Assembly (NCBI GenBank): GCA_030266525.1
Contig: JAJDIC010000068.1
Span: 1-11,392, forward strand
DNA from: Desulfovibrio sp. OttesenSCG-928-G15
GTDB lineage: Bacteria > Desulfobacterota > Desulfovibrionia > Desulfovibrionales > Desulfovibrionaceae
Length of the DNA: 11,392 bases
Reading direction: 5' to 3'
The notes under the pieces were generated by a model, which saw nothing but the letters and a program-made list of their open reading frames with translations, ran no database searches and had not been told where the DNA came from. Position 1 is the first letter of the stretch, and every line of letters begins with the position of its first letter. The position numbers were made by a program, and so were the translations under genes. Of this stretch, positions 1-6,810 are shown one piece after another.

Positions 1-86
1 TCTTTGCCGCCATTACCCAGTCTGACAAGGTTGGTGACCATGGCGAACCATTCTGGCTCTGAAAGCGTTGCAGAATTTTCTCGGCA

Positions 87-875
87 ATGGACGATGAAGG
101 CGCATTCTTCACACGCTATTACGGTGCACCCCTCAGGTTTTTTCTTGAACGACTGACGGAAAACCTTGGATACAACATTGATGAAGTACGAACTACGGCC
201 AATGAATTCCAGCAGAAGAATTTACCAGAGGGCTGCTCCCCCCAGGTTGAGCGTGTGTGCGCACGCTTCGGTTTACTGGCTGCGGCAGGAGAACTGGCAA
301 TCAGCTTTGGTATTCTTCCCCTCACTGCTGGCAGTGCCATTCAGGCGGCAAAGGACTATTTTGCCATATGGACAGACGAACGTGGCAGCATTGGCGACAT
401 GGAAGTCGAATCCGCTTTTGTTCGTCTGAAAGAATTCATTGAACTCCATGCAGAAAACCGGTTTATTCCGGCGGAAGGAGCAGCCTCACCATACACCCCG
501 AATAACTTGGCGGGGTACAAGTGGAAGCAGGACGGTAAGCATCACTACCTCCTACTAAGTCCGGTCTGCAAAAACGAAATCCTACACAATTGTCCTGGTT
601 CGCAATTACGTAAGCTTCTGTTGGCTAGGGGGGCTCATGCATTAAACGCTGCTGGCAATCCTATGGAAACCAAGACAATACCTGCTGCTGGAAAAAATGT
701 GCGTGGCCTTATTGTGGTTCCTGAAGCGTGGGAAGAGAAAGACGACGACCTGCTCACGCACGCCAGCACGCACGCACAGCCATCGAATGGAAAGCCCTGC
801 GCCCAAGCAGATTTCTGTCCCGGCATGACGGCTGGCTCGGGAAGCGACATCACCGAAGGCGAGTTCTTCGGATAA
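87..875 (+). CDS. DUF927-family primase/helicase-like protein, C-terminal part (5' end frameshifted or cut)
   Basis: The protein looks like the C-terminal portion of the DUF927 family, P-loop primase/helicase-like proteins common on phages, plasmids and ICEs. The family-like stretch begins with YYGAPLRFFLERL and continues with RFGLLAAAGELA and a tail ending HAENRF, followed by a roughly 110-residue extension. No Walker motifs are present, because they would lie upstream of the window. ATG 87 has no Shine-Dalgarno sequence and is probably internal. An in-frame TGA at 60-62 blocks extension, yet frame 1 at about 46-84 reads HSGSESVAEFSR, which resembles the segment expected just before this point. 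The upstream part is therefore best explained by a lost base near 83-86, making the gene a frameshifted copy, unless the sequence has an error. It converges on the ParB gene, with a hairpin between them. The family call is fairly safe; the functional state is not. Confidence 0.68.
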   Translation: MDDEGAFFTRYYGAPLRFFLERLTENLGYNIDEVRTTANEFQQKNLPEGCSPQVERVCARFGLLAAAGELAISFGILPLTAGSAIQAAKDYFAIWTDERGSIGDMEVESAFVRLKEFIELHAENRFIPAEGAASPYTPNNLAGYKWKQDGKHHYLLLSPVCKNEILHNCPGSQLRKLLLARGAHALNAAGNPMETKTIPAAGKNVRGLIVVPEAWEEKDDDLLTHASTHAQPSNGKPCAQADFCPGMTAGSGSDITEGEFFG

Positions 876-903
876 AAATAGCTGTGTGTGCTGTGCGTTG
901 TGC

Positions 904-944
904 GGTAAGCCCGTCTGTTTGTGTAAAAAACAGACGGGCTTACC
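904..944. terminator. 17-bp perfect hairpin between convergent genes, possible bidirectional terminator
   Basis: Positions 904-920 and 928-944 are exact inverted repeats around a 7-base loop. The stem contains GCCCGTCTG paired with CAGACGGGC. It sits between the ends of the convergent DUF927 and ParB genes, which suggests transcription termination from both sides. Neither strand has a long T-run right after the stem, so it is not a textbook intrinsic terminator. Confidence 0.5.
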
Positions 945-1038
945 CACGAAGGCTCCCTCCAGCAGAGCAACATACAACACTGTGTTCTATCCTCCATAGA
1001 CCTCTCATTGTACCAGCCTTAGTGCCGACGCGTCGACA

Positions 1039-1896
1039 TTACCCAGAAAGCTTTGTTAAAAGAGATTGTGCTGTCTCAATAGTTTTTATAAGTGATTCTT
1101 TCAAAGGTTCTTTTTCTTCACTTGGAATATTGTGCGGGTCGATACTAGTAAAAGCATCCTGGAGCTTGTTAAGCCTGCTCTGTGCAGCCAAAACGGTCCT
1201 AGCCTCTTTACTCATTTTTTTTGAGCCATCGCCTTTTGACTTATTGGGCAGATTAGTTGCTTCTTTCACCAACCGATCATATTCGGTAATTTTTTCACTA
1301 TCGCTAAGCTTTCTGACTGCTAATTTTTTGAGTTGTCTGAGAGGTACACAACTGTTGATTTCGGCAGCATCCTGGATAGACTTGGGAAGTAGAAGAAGCG
1401 AATTGTATTCTGCAATTAATGATCTACTTTTGCCAACAAGATTGGCAACTCTTTTATCTGAAGCATTCTCTCCTAGTTCCTCTTTGAGAATTGAGAGGGC
1501 CTTAGCCGTCTCCATAGGATTGTATTCTTTTCTGGCAATGTTGGACAAAATTTTTTGTACTCGAGTTGCAGAGTCAGCATATATCGCTTTAATAAAACCA
1601 TACTTATACATTCCATTAGCGTCAGCCCCATCTAATTCCGATGCTTTGAGTTGGCTGCAAGCTCGCCAGCGCCGCTCTCCATCAACTATTTGGTATTTAT
1701 TATTTGGACCACAAATTACGATGATTGGTTGCATTTGCCCAAATTGTTTGATCGATGCTGCAAGTTCATCAATTTCTGTCTGGATAAATTCTTTGCGAGG
1801 CTGTTGCTCGTCAGCTTCTATTAGGTTTAATGGTAGTTCTCGAACTTCAAACTCTGAAAACGCTGAGGGCGATATCTCTTTTATTATTGTGGCCAT
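1039..1896 (-). CDS. ParB/Spo0J-family partition-like protein (orphan, no adjacent ParA)
   Basis: This 285-residue protein has the ParB N-terminal domain and helix-turn-helix. QQPRKEF lies at 31-37 and SIKQFGQMQP at 48-57. GERRWRA at 73-79 is the family's CTP-binding/arginine-rich box II, and NIARKEYNPME at 119-129 is box III. The helix-turn-helix is around 146-168 (SDKRVANLVGKSRSL). The C-terminal third is Lys/Glu/Ser-rich and may be the dimerisation part. ParB proteins bind parS-like DNA and spread as CTP-dependent clamps, normally with ParA; no ParA gene is visible here. The start is ATG at 1896, with GGGAG just upstream on the minus strand. It is relatively A+T-rich. On mobile elements such orphan ParBs can serve in partition or as regulators, and which applies here cannot be told. 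Confidence 0.85.
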   Translation of the reverse strand: MATIIKEISPSAFSEFEVRELPLNLIEADEQQPRKEFIQTEIDELAASIKQFGQMQPIIVICGPNNKYQIVDGERRWRACSQLKASELDGADANGMYKYGFIKAIYADSATRVQKILSNIARKEYNPMETAKALSILKEELGENASDKRVANLVGKSRSLIAEYNSLLLLPKSIQDAAEINSCVPLRQLKKLAVRKLSDSEKITEYDRLVKEATNLPNKSKGDGSKKMSKEARTVLAAQSRLNKLQDAFTSIDPHNIPSEEKEPLKESLIKTIETAQSLLTKLSG

Positions 1897-2062
1897 ACGG
1901 AATACTCCCAGAAGAAGGTCATAGTGTAAAGGTAGCCTATAATGTGAGTACAGGCGATTGCGAGTGCAATGGTGTTGTTTTTACAGTATCAGTCAAGAGT
2001 GAACAAATTTGGTTCTATGACCATGCGGTATGGGGTGAGGAAAGTTGAACGCTATTTTGGGT
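1897..2062 (-). promoter_or_regulatory. ParB-gene upstream region with an ATTGC-N4-GCAAT inverted repeat
   Basis: This 166-base gap lies between the two leftward genes. It carries an inverted repeat of 5-bp arms, ATTGC at 1957-1961 and GCAAT at 1966-1970. The same pentamers recur upstream of the XRE gene. The Shine-Dalgarno GGGAG of the ParB gene is next to its ATG. I see no convincing -35/-10 pair. Confidence 0.35.
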
Positions 2063-2377
2063 TCAAGGCTTAAGGGCACGGTGAACCAACCGCACCACAT
2101 CTGGTCCTGTATGCTGGAGCCGAACAAGGATTTCTTCCCTCATAACGCTTTCAGATTTATCTTCTTGGTCGAAGTCAAAAAGCTCTGCAAGAGATACGTT
2201 TAAGACCTCTGCTAAGCTCGTGAGACTCTTCAAGCTCGGATTTCCTCGCCCACGTTCCAATTCTCCCAAATTTTTCAAGCTTATATTGGCCAATGCGGCC
2301 AAGTCATTTTGAGTCTGCTCACGAGCCTCTCTCAGTTTTTTTAAGCGTATCCCCAATAATCTATTGATATTTTGCAT
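2063..2377 (-). CDS. XRE-family helix-turn-helix transcriptional regulator
   Basis: This is a 104-residue protein with a single Cro/C1-type helix-turn-helix over about residues 8-62. Typical signatures are RLKKLREAREQTQNDLA, then ISLKNLGELERGRGNPSL as the recognition region, and LTSLAEVLNVSLAELF closing the domain. A roughly 35-residue tail has no sensor or peptidase domain, so it is probably a small DNA-binding repressor. The start ATG at 2375-2377 is preceded on the minus strand by GAGGG at good spacing. It lies upstream of and in the same direction as the ParB gene, and diverges from the cassette that starts near 2732, so it could control both directions. The palindromes in the divergent region are candidate operators (inference). 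Confidence 0.88.
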   Translation of the reverse strand: MQNINRLLGIRLKKLREAREQTQNDLAALANISLKNLGELERGRGNPSLKSLTSLAEVLNVSLAELFDFDQEDKSESVMREEILVRLQHTGPDVVRLVHRALKP

Positions 2378-2731
2378 TAGTATTCCCTCTGATAACCATA
2401 AGACATTGGATTGGAGGGAGGGAACCCTACTGTTTACCTATTGCTTATGCAGCAAGGGCAATATATTGCATTTTTTCTAAAAGAGTGGGAAGGTAATGCT
2501 CAAATTGACCTATATAAAGTCATTGATTGCATACTGTCAGCGTGAAAACCGTTTCTTTTAAAATTAGGTGTTTGCTGGAGTTGATACTAAAATCGAAGAA
2601 TAAAATATATTTTTGGAATATTCCGGATTATGGAAATCACCGACAGTATCTTCGTTTTACGGAAAAATTTATTTTTCTCTAGTGAGACCTTTGAGGCCAC
2701 CAAATCATTAGCATTTGAAAGGAGTGTTGCC
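2378..2731. promoter_or_regulatory. Divergent intergenic region with clustered palindromes
   Basis: This 354-base A+T-rich region separates the leftward XRE gene from the rightward cassette. It holds TTGCT-N5-AGCAA at 2441-2455 and, right next to it, the perfect 12-bp palindrome GCAATATATTGC at 2458-2469. A further ATTGC half-site lies at 2526-2530. A weak rightward -35-like TTGACC sits at 2505-2510, but no good -10 follows. The strong Shine-Dalgarno AAAGGAG at 2718-2724 decides the start at 2732. Operators for the XRE protein are the simplest reading of the palindromes. Confidence 0.45.
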
Positions 2732-3076
2732 ATGTCCGCAGTAAAGTACACACTGACATATGAGGAACTGGATAAAGCCAGAGAGTATATCTCTGATCGT
2801 TATGACTTTGCGGTATTGGGTGTGCTGGGGAATATGATGGATTGCGTTAAAAAATTAGAAAAAATGATCGAAGACCAAAATAGAACTTGTCGAATATATT
2901 CGGCAAAGCGTTCTGCTGGCTTGATTGGGGCAATAATTCCCACTGGAATAACACAACTACTAGCACTCGGCACAGCAGTTTCGATAGTCGCGCATAACTT
3001 GGTTACGTACAATCCTGACTATGAAATTGTAAGAGATTTTACAAATAATTCAGTAAGCGTTTATTGCAAAAAATAA
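2732..3076 (+). CDS. Small predicted membrane protein, 114 residues, unknown function
   Basis: I do not recognise this protein. Residues 1-55 are charged and probably helical (EELDKAREYI, then CVKKLEKMIEDQN). Residues 61-92 are hydrophobic and Gly/Ala-rich, broken by a Pro-Thr-Gly at 70-72, so they could be one membrane segment or a hairpin. The tail is short and polar. The start at ATG 2732 is chosen because AAAGGAG lies 7 bases upstream. The same frame is open back to an ATG at 2630, which has no Shine-Dalgarno. It is the first gene of the A+T-rich cassette and is followed after 80 bases by the YaaW-like gene, which also has a hydrophobic, Gly-rich segment. The two may act together at the membrane (inference). 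Confidence 0.7.
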   Translation: MSAVKYTLTYEELDKAREYISDRYDFAVLGVLGNMMDCVKKLEKMIEDQNRTCRIYSAKRSAGLIGAIIPTGITQLLALGTAVSIVAHNLVTYNPDYEIVRDFTNNSVSVYCKK

Positions 3077-3156
3077 ACCGCTGGCTACCAAATATCGCAT
3101 GTAAACTCTATTGTATTGGACTTTTAACGCAGCGCAGCATTCAAGGAGTAGATTTC

Positions 3157-3951
3157 ATGGGCTATCAAATGCAAGAAATTTTGAAGAAATGCACAAAGGA
3201 TGATGTTCAGTTCATCATAGAAACAATTGATTCCTATATTAATTTTTCTGACGACTCCGGCTTAAAGACGGCCTTTGCATGTTGGGAAACAAACTCAGCC
3301 ATGCCAGATGCCTTAGCAAAGAAGCTCGAAACAGAGATAAGATATATTGCAAGTAATGATGTGGCATATTTTTTACGCAAAACAAGGGGATTGGAACCAG
3401 CCGGTATAGAGGTCGATGAGATCATCAATGATATCACTCAAATTCTGAAAATCAAGGTCAAGCCTGTAGGTTCAACGGAAGGAAAACTTGAAAGCCTAGT
3501 TAAGTCCGTGGTGGAAAAAAAGATTTTAACGATGACACCAGAAGAGCAGATCCGGGTCTTGCAAGATGCAAAAATAGAAGAAGCTAAAATTCAGGAAATT
3601 ATGAATGGCCTGAAAGATAACACCAAGAGAGTGTTTGCAGTTTTTGCGCAAGCGCTTGGAAAAACTGGAGCATTCGATATGATTGCGACTATTGCCGGTG
3701 GAGTGATGGCAACATTCATAGGTAAAGAAGCTGCATCAAAAATTTTGCTTATCGTTGCTTCTCGCACAACGCTCATTCCTTTAGGTGCTATTCTTGGAGT
3801 AGCTTCGTTAGGTTGGGTGGGTCTTGAGCTATGTGGCGCGGCCAGCAGAAAGACAATCCCCATTATGCTTTCATTGGGCTTAGTCGCTCTTCGCGATGGG
3901 CCTGAAAAAGAAGTGGACTTCTTCGGTGAATCTTCCGGGCAGGAAGCATAG
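3157..3951 (+). CDS. YaaW/UPF0174 (DUF3944-like) family protein
   Basis: This 264-residue protein resembles the poorly understood YaaW/UPF0174 family by layout and ending. It has a helical N-terminal half, then a segment matching the family's 'no sheltering of the open reading' core (LETEIRYIASNDVAYFLR, about 57-74), then the region 168-246 rich in Gly, Ala and Ile. The C-terminal pattern GAASRKTIPIMLSLGLVALR (227-246) mirrors the family ending of the type 'G-A-YRVTIPAV-Q-A-LR'. The hydrophobic part at about 172-224 could associate with the membrane. The start at ATG 3157 is favoured by AAGGAG 7 bases upstream; an upstream in-frame ATG at 3064 overlaps the previous gene and has no such site. 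Biochemical function is not established for the family. It abuts the next gene with only 2 bases between. Confidence 0.6.
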   Translation: MGYQMQEILKKCTKDDVQFIIETIDSYINFSDDSGLKTAFACWETNSAMPDALAKKLETEIRYIASNDVAYFLRKTRGLEPAGIEVDEIINDITQILKIKVKPVGSTEGKLESLVKSVVEKKILTMTPEEQIRVLQDAKIEEAKIQEIMNGLKDNTKRVFAVFAQALGKTGAFDMIATIAGGVMATFIGKEAASKILLIVASRTTLIPLGAILGVASLGWVGLELCGAASRKTIPIMLSLGLVALRDGPEKEVDFFGESSGQEA

Positions 3952-3953
3952 CC

Positions 3954-4169
3954 ATGTCTTACGATGATGAATGGAAAGACGACTGGGCGGAAGAAGAAGA
4001 TGCTGGCAAGACTGAGCCTTGTTCCGAATGCAAAGGGAGTGGCAGAATGGACTGCCCGATGGAGTACGGCAGGCCTCAGCACCCGGAGAGTTGCCCGGCC
4101 TGCGGTGGATACCAAAAGGTTGAATGCGAATACTGCGAAGGCACCGGCATTGCACCGGAACCTGATTAG
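3954..4169 (+). CDS. Small DnaJ-type zinc-cysteine protein (CxxCxGxG repeats)
   Basis: This 71-residue protein has an acidic N-terminus (1-20) followed by cysteine pairs of the DnaJ central-domain type: CSECKGSG at 23-30, CPAC at 47-50 followed by GG, and CEYCEGTG at 58-65. A single Cys at 34 is an extra potential ligand. Such repeats usually bind zinc and in DnaJ help hold unfolded clients; isolated versions occur in many small proteins. No J-domain is present. It starts 2 bases after the YaaW-like stop codon, so the two are likely co-transcribed and translationally coupled. A zinc-binding adaptor or chaperone accessory for its neighbours is plausible, but that is inference. Confidence 0.75.
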   Translation: MSYDDEWKDDWAEEEDAGKTEPCSECKGSGRMDCPMEYGRPQHPESCPACGGYQKVECEYCEGTGIAPEPD

Positions 4170-4199
4170 ACTTTATTCCACAATCATCATGGACTGCTT

Positions 4200-5180
4200 A
4201 TGCCTGCAAAGCGAGATCAAGACAGCTCACCTGGAGTCAAATTGCTTCGCCTGTTCAGAAAGCTTATGCTGGACGGGCGAAGACATTTTCAAGCAGATTT
4301 GGCCCGTGAATTTGACTGCTCACCCCAAACAATTATCCGTCTGACGGGCGAAATAGAGGCAGTCATAGGCCCGAGTCTTGAGTCTGGTCTTGACAACCGC
4401 AGAAAGTGGTACCAAATCCGCACGCTTTCACGCAGCAGGCTTGGTCTGGATTTTGAAGAACTGCGTTACCTTTCCGTCTGCCGTGATTTGGCCGTACCTA
4501 CATTGCCTGAACAAGTTCGCGAACGAGTTGATGATACCATTTTCAATTTGTCAGTATTGATGGCGGATCAGTCTTATGCAGATAGAGTAAAAGCTCAGCA
4601 GCCCCAATGCTCATTTTTCAGCAAGGGGCGGATTGATTACACGCCCCACTATGACAATATTGAAAAACTAGTTCAGGCAGCGGACCAAAAGCTGATATGC
4701 CTCGTCCGCTATAAGGCCGCAGGTAAAGGCACTACCAAGGAACATCGCTTTGCTCCTGGCAGTATCATCAGCATGAACGGCGCTCTTTATGTGCTTGGCG
4801 CGGGCCTAACAGAAGATTTCAAAGAAAAACGTCACCTGACCAATCTCGCGATTCACAGAATAACGGATGTTATACTTACCGAGCGGGTATTTTCTATCGA
4901 GCTGCCTGAAGTAAATCCCAGGGCATTTGGACTACCCTGGCACGAGCCAAGAACTTTTCACATCCGCTTTAAGCCTGGTAAAAGTGCTGCGTATGTTCGA
5001 GAACGTGTCTGGTCTGAACAGCAGGTCATTGAAGAACAAGAAGATGGCGGAATCATACTTGAATTGGCCACTCACAGTGAGCCGGAACTCATGTCCTGGG
5101 TCCGAAGCTTTGGGGAAGAAGCGGAAGTTGTAAATAAAAGACAAAAACAAGATCAACAAATCGACTTTGTGCGCAAATAA
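4200..5180 (+). CDS. WYL-domain transcriptional regulator
   Basis: This 326-residue protein has the usual three-part WYL regulator layout. A winged helix-turn-helix lies at about 12-75 (LLRLFRKLMLDGRRHFQADLA, then the recognition stretch CSPQTIIRLTGEIE). The WYL domain lies at about 150-235, with YKAAGKG at 171-177, P186, LYVLG at 196-200 in place of the WYL triplet, and the conserved HR at 219-220. A C-terminal WCX-like extension covers about 250-312. WYL proteins bind DNA and sense nucleic-acid or nucleotide ligands, and many control phage-defence genes (for example BrxR and CapW). The ATG at 4200 has only a weak ribosome-binding site. It sits 30 bases after the zinc-cysteine gene and 16 bases before the next, so it probably belongs to the same transcript. 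Confidence 0.88.
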   Translation: MPAKRDQDSSPGVKLLRLFRKLMLDGRRHFQADLAREFDCSPQTIIRLTGEIEAVIGPSLESGLDNRRKWYQIRTLSRSRLGLDFEELRYLSVCRDLAVPTLPEQVRERVDDTIFNLSVLMADQSYADRVKAQQPQCSFFSKGRIDYTPHYDNIEKLVQAADQKLICLVRYKAAGKGTTKEHRFAPGSIISMNGALYVLGAGLTEDFKEKRHLTNLAIHRITDVILTERVFSIELPEVNPRAFGLPWHEPRTFHIRFKPGKSAAYVRERVWSEQQVIEEQEDGGIILELATHSEPELMSWVRSFGEEAEVVNKRQKQDQQIDFVRK

Positions 5181-5196
5181 AAGCAAGGTGTATTAA

Positions 5197-5649
5197 ATGT
5201 TTTTTCTAGAGAAACGCTTTTTTGATGATGACGATTCACTTGATGACGTAATCATATCACAACTTATCACAAGAAAATCATACTTTTGCATTCAAAATGT
5301 CAAAAGCATTGATAGCATTTCGAAAAGAATTCAAGAAATCATCACAGAACATGGAAGCCGTTTTAAAGAATATACTGCTGACAGTATAAATTGCTGCTGC
5401 GTTACTTATGCATTGGCAATAGGAGTTGGGCATACTCAATTCCCGCGCCCGATTGGCTATGAAATCTGCATAAAGAAGGGGAATAAAAAAATAATACGCC
5501 ATTTTGGGCCTTCTCCCAAAACGATTTTGTATTTCCTTCCCACTAAAAAAACCTATGAGATCATTCGCTATTTGCCTGATAAAATATACGTGTTATATGG
5601 GTTTACAGGAAAAAATCGATTGCTCTGTCGTATTGATTCAACAGTCTGA
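5197..5649 (+). CDS. Hypothetical protein, 150 residues, no recognised domain
   Basis: I do not recognise this protein. It opens with an acidic run (FFDDDDSLDD), followed by a mixed Ile/Lys/Phe-rich soluble sequence. A triple cysteine (NCCC) lies at residues 65-68, and a pattern GYEICIKKGNKKIIRHFG in the second half suggests a beta-rich fold. There is no signal peptide or clear membrane segment. AAGGTG precedes the ATG at good spacing. It is visibly more A+T-rich than the genes to the right and follows the WYL regulator by 16 bases, so it may be a regulated effector or partner of that regulator (inference only). It is the last gene of the cassette before the terminator at 5754. Confidence 0.6.
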   Translation: MFFLEKRFFDDDDSLDDVIISQLITRKSYFCIQNVKSIDSISKRIQEIITEHGSRFKEYTADSINCCCVTYALAIGVGHTQFPRPIGYEICIKKGNKKIIRHFGPSPKTILYFLPTKKTYEIIRYLPDKIYVLYGFTGKNRLLCRIDSTV

Positions 5650-5753
5650 TATTGCAAAGCTGCAAGTATCATCCATGTGGATTAGTTTGCCGAATGCAGG
5701 TGAAACCTCCTGAGATATATATAGTTTATCAAGAACAAGCAGAATCTGCTCCA

Positions 5754-5790
5754 TCCGCTTGCGTTTTCCGCACAGCGGGTTTTCTTTTTT
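5754..5790 (+). terminator. Intrinsic terminator just upstream of the MoxR-like gene
   Basis: CCGCTTGCG (5755-5763) pairs with CGCACAGCGG (5769-5778), one C bulged and a T-T-T-T-C loop. A run GTTTTCTTTTTT ends at 5790. This is a good intrinsic terminator. It closes the cassette to the left, yet sits only about 9 bases before the ribosome-binding site of the ATPase gene, so it may also act as a leader attenuator for the operon. Confidence 0.75.
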
Positions 5791-5808
5791 ATGAACTCTG
5801 GAGGTATT

Positions 5809-6810
5809 ATGAACACTATTTTAAGCCTTTCTTCTATTCAACCCAAAGAACTTGATGCAGGAACCGTGTTCAGCGGTTCTCCTTCAGGCAAGCCCGTTTT
5901 GGGCTATGCGGCCCCGTCACAATTCACACCAAATGTTGACGCCAACTACATTTTCCACGAGCACAGTCGGGATATGGTGGTGTGGTTCCTCAACTCGGTA
6001 TGCCCGTTGTATGTTTTCGGCCCAGTAGGCGCAGGAAAAACGAGCTGTCTGAAACAGCTGGCTGCTCGTTTGAACTACCCGGTCTTTGAGGTTACGGGAC
6101 ATGGCCGTCTTGAATTTCCAGAGCTTGTTGGTCACCATGTTGTCCGCAAGGGCAGCATGGACTATGAATATGGGCCGCTCGCCTTGGCCATGAAGTACGG
6201 TGGGCTTTTTCTTCTCAATGAAATTGACCTGCTGGAGCCTTCAACCGCTGCCGGCCTCAACGGTATTCTTGACGGACAACCGCTCTGTATCCCGGAAAAT
6301 GGTGGTGAACTGATAAGGCCACACAAGATGTTCCGCTTTGCTGCTACTGCCAATACCAATGGCGGTAGCGATGAAACCGGCCTTTACCAGGGAGCTCTTC
6401 GTCAGAACCTGGCCTTTATGGACCGTTTCTTTCTGTGCGAAGTGACCTACCCAACACCAGATGCGGAAGGGAAGCTTCTTGCCAAAGCTGCCGGTGACTT
6501 GCCATCAGACCTTCGCAAGAAAATGCTCGCCTACGCCAACGAGGTCAGGCGGCTGTTCATGGGCGACCAAACGAATGCCCTCAGCAGCAGTAGTATTGAA
6601 GTCACTTTCAGCACCCGTTCTCTGCTTCGTTGGGCAGAGCTGACCCGCATGTATCAGCCTCTTGCGAAACAAGGGGTCCAGCCCATCACCTACGCGTTGG
6701 ACAGGGCTCTTGGCTTCCGGGCCAGTCATGAAACTCGCGCCATGCTGCATGAGCTTGCCCAGCGTATGTTTACCGGCAACGGCTATGCATCGGGGGAGCT
6801 GTCGGGGTAG
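5809..6810 (+). CDS. MoxR/CobS-like AAA+ ATPase
   Basis: This 333-residue AAA+ ATPase of the MoxR/CobS type shows all the key motifs. Walker A is GPVGAGKT at 71-78. Walker B is LFLLNEID at 133-140, with the catalytic Glu-Ile-Asp. Sensor 1 lies in ATANTN (179-184). An arginine-finger candidate is R206 in MDRF, and a sensor-2-like arginine is R270 in FSTRSLLRW. MoxR-type ATPases form hexameric rings that remodel a client, usually with a VWA-domain partner, which is encoded 3 genes downstream. The start at ATG 5809 follows GGAGG at 5800-5804; an in-frame ATG at 5791 lies inside the terminator leader and is unlikely. The gene ends GTCGGGGTAG, and the next reading frame overlaps it, a point worth checking (see findings). 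Confidence 0.9.
   Translation: MNTILSLSSIQPKELDAGTVFSGSPSGKPVLGYAAPSQFTPNVDANYIFHEHSRDMVVWFLNSVCPLYVFGPVGAGKTSCLKQLAARLNYPVFEVTGHGRLEFPELVGHHVVRKGSMDYEYGPLALAMKYGGLFLLNEIDLLEPSTAAGLNGILDGQPLCIPENGGELIRPHKMFRFAATANTNGGSDETGLYQGALRQNLAFMDRFFLCEVTYPTPDAEGKLLAKAAGDLPSDLRKKMLAYANEVRRLFMGDQTNALSSSSIEVTFSTRSLLRWAELTRMYQPLAKQGVQPITYALDRALGFRASHETRAMLHELAQRMFTGNGYASGELSG

Noticed and set aside
728..1924. Long rightward reading frame (398 codons) across the ParB gene
   Set aside because: It is antisense to a clear ParB protein whose family boxes explain the coding signal. Its composition is Ser/Leu-rich without any domain, and it lacks a good ribosome-binding site.
2630..2731. Longer N-terminus of the 114-residue membrane protein from ATG 2630
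   Set aside because: There is no Shine-Dalgarno there, while AAAGGAG stands 7 bases before ATG 2732.
3064..3156. Longer N-terminus of the YaaW-like protein from ATG 3064
   Set aside because: It overlaps the previous gene and has no ribosome-binding site; AAGGAG precedes ATG 3157.
3591..4115. Minus-strand reading frame of 174 codons
   Set aside because: It is antisense to the YaaW-like and zinc-cysteine genes, with no recognisable domain.
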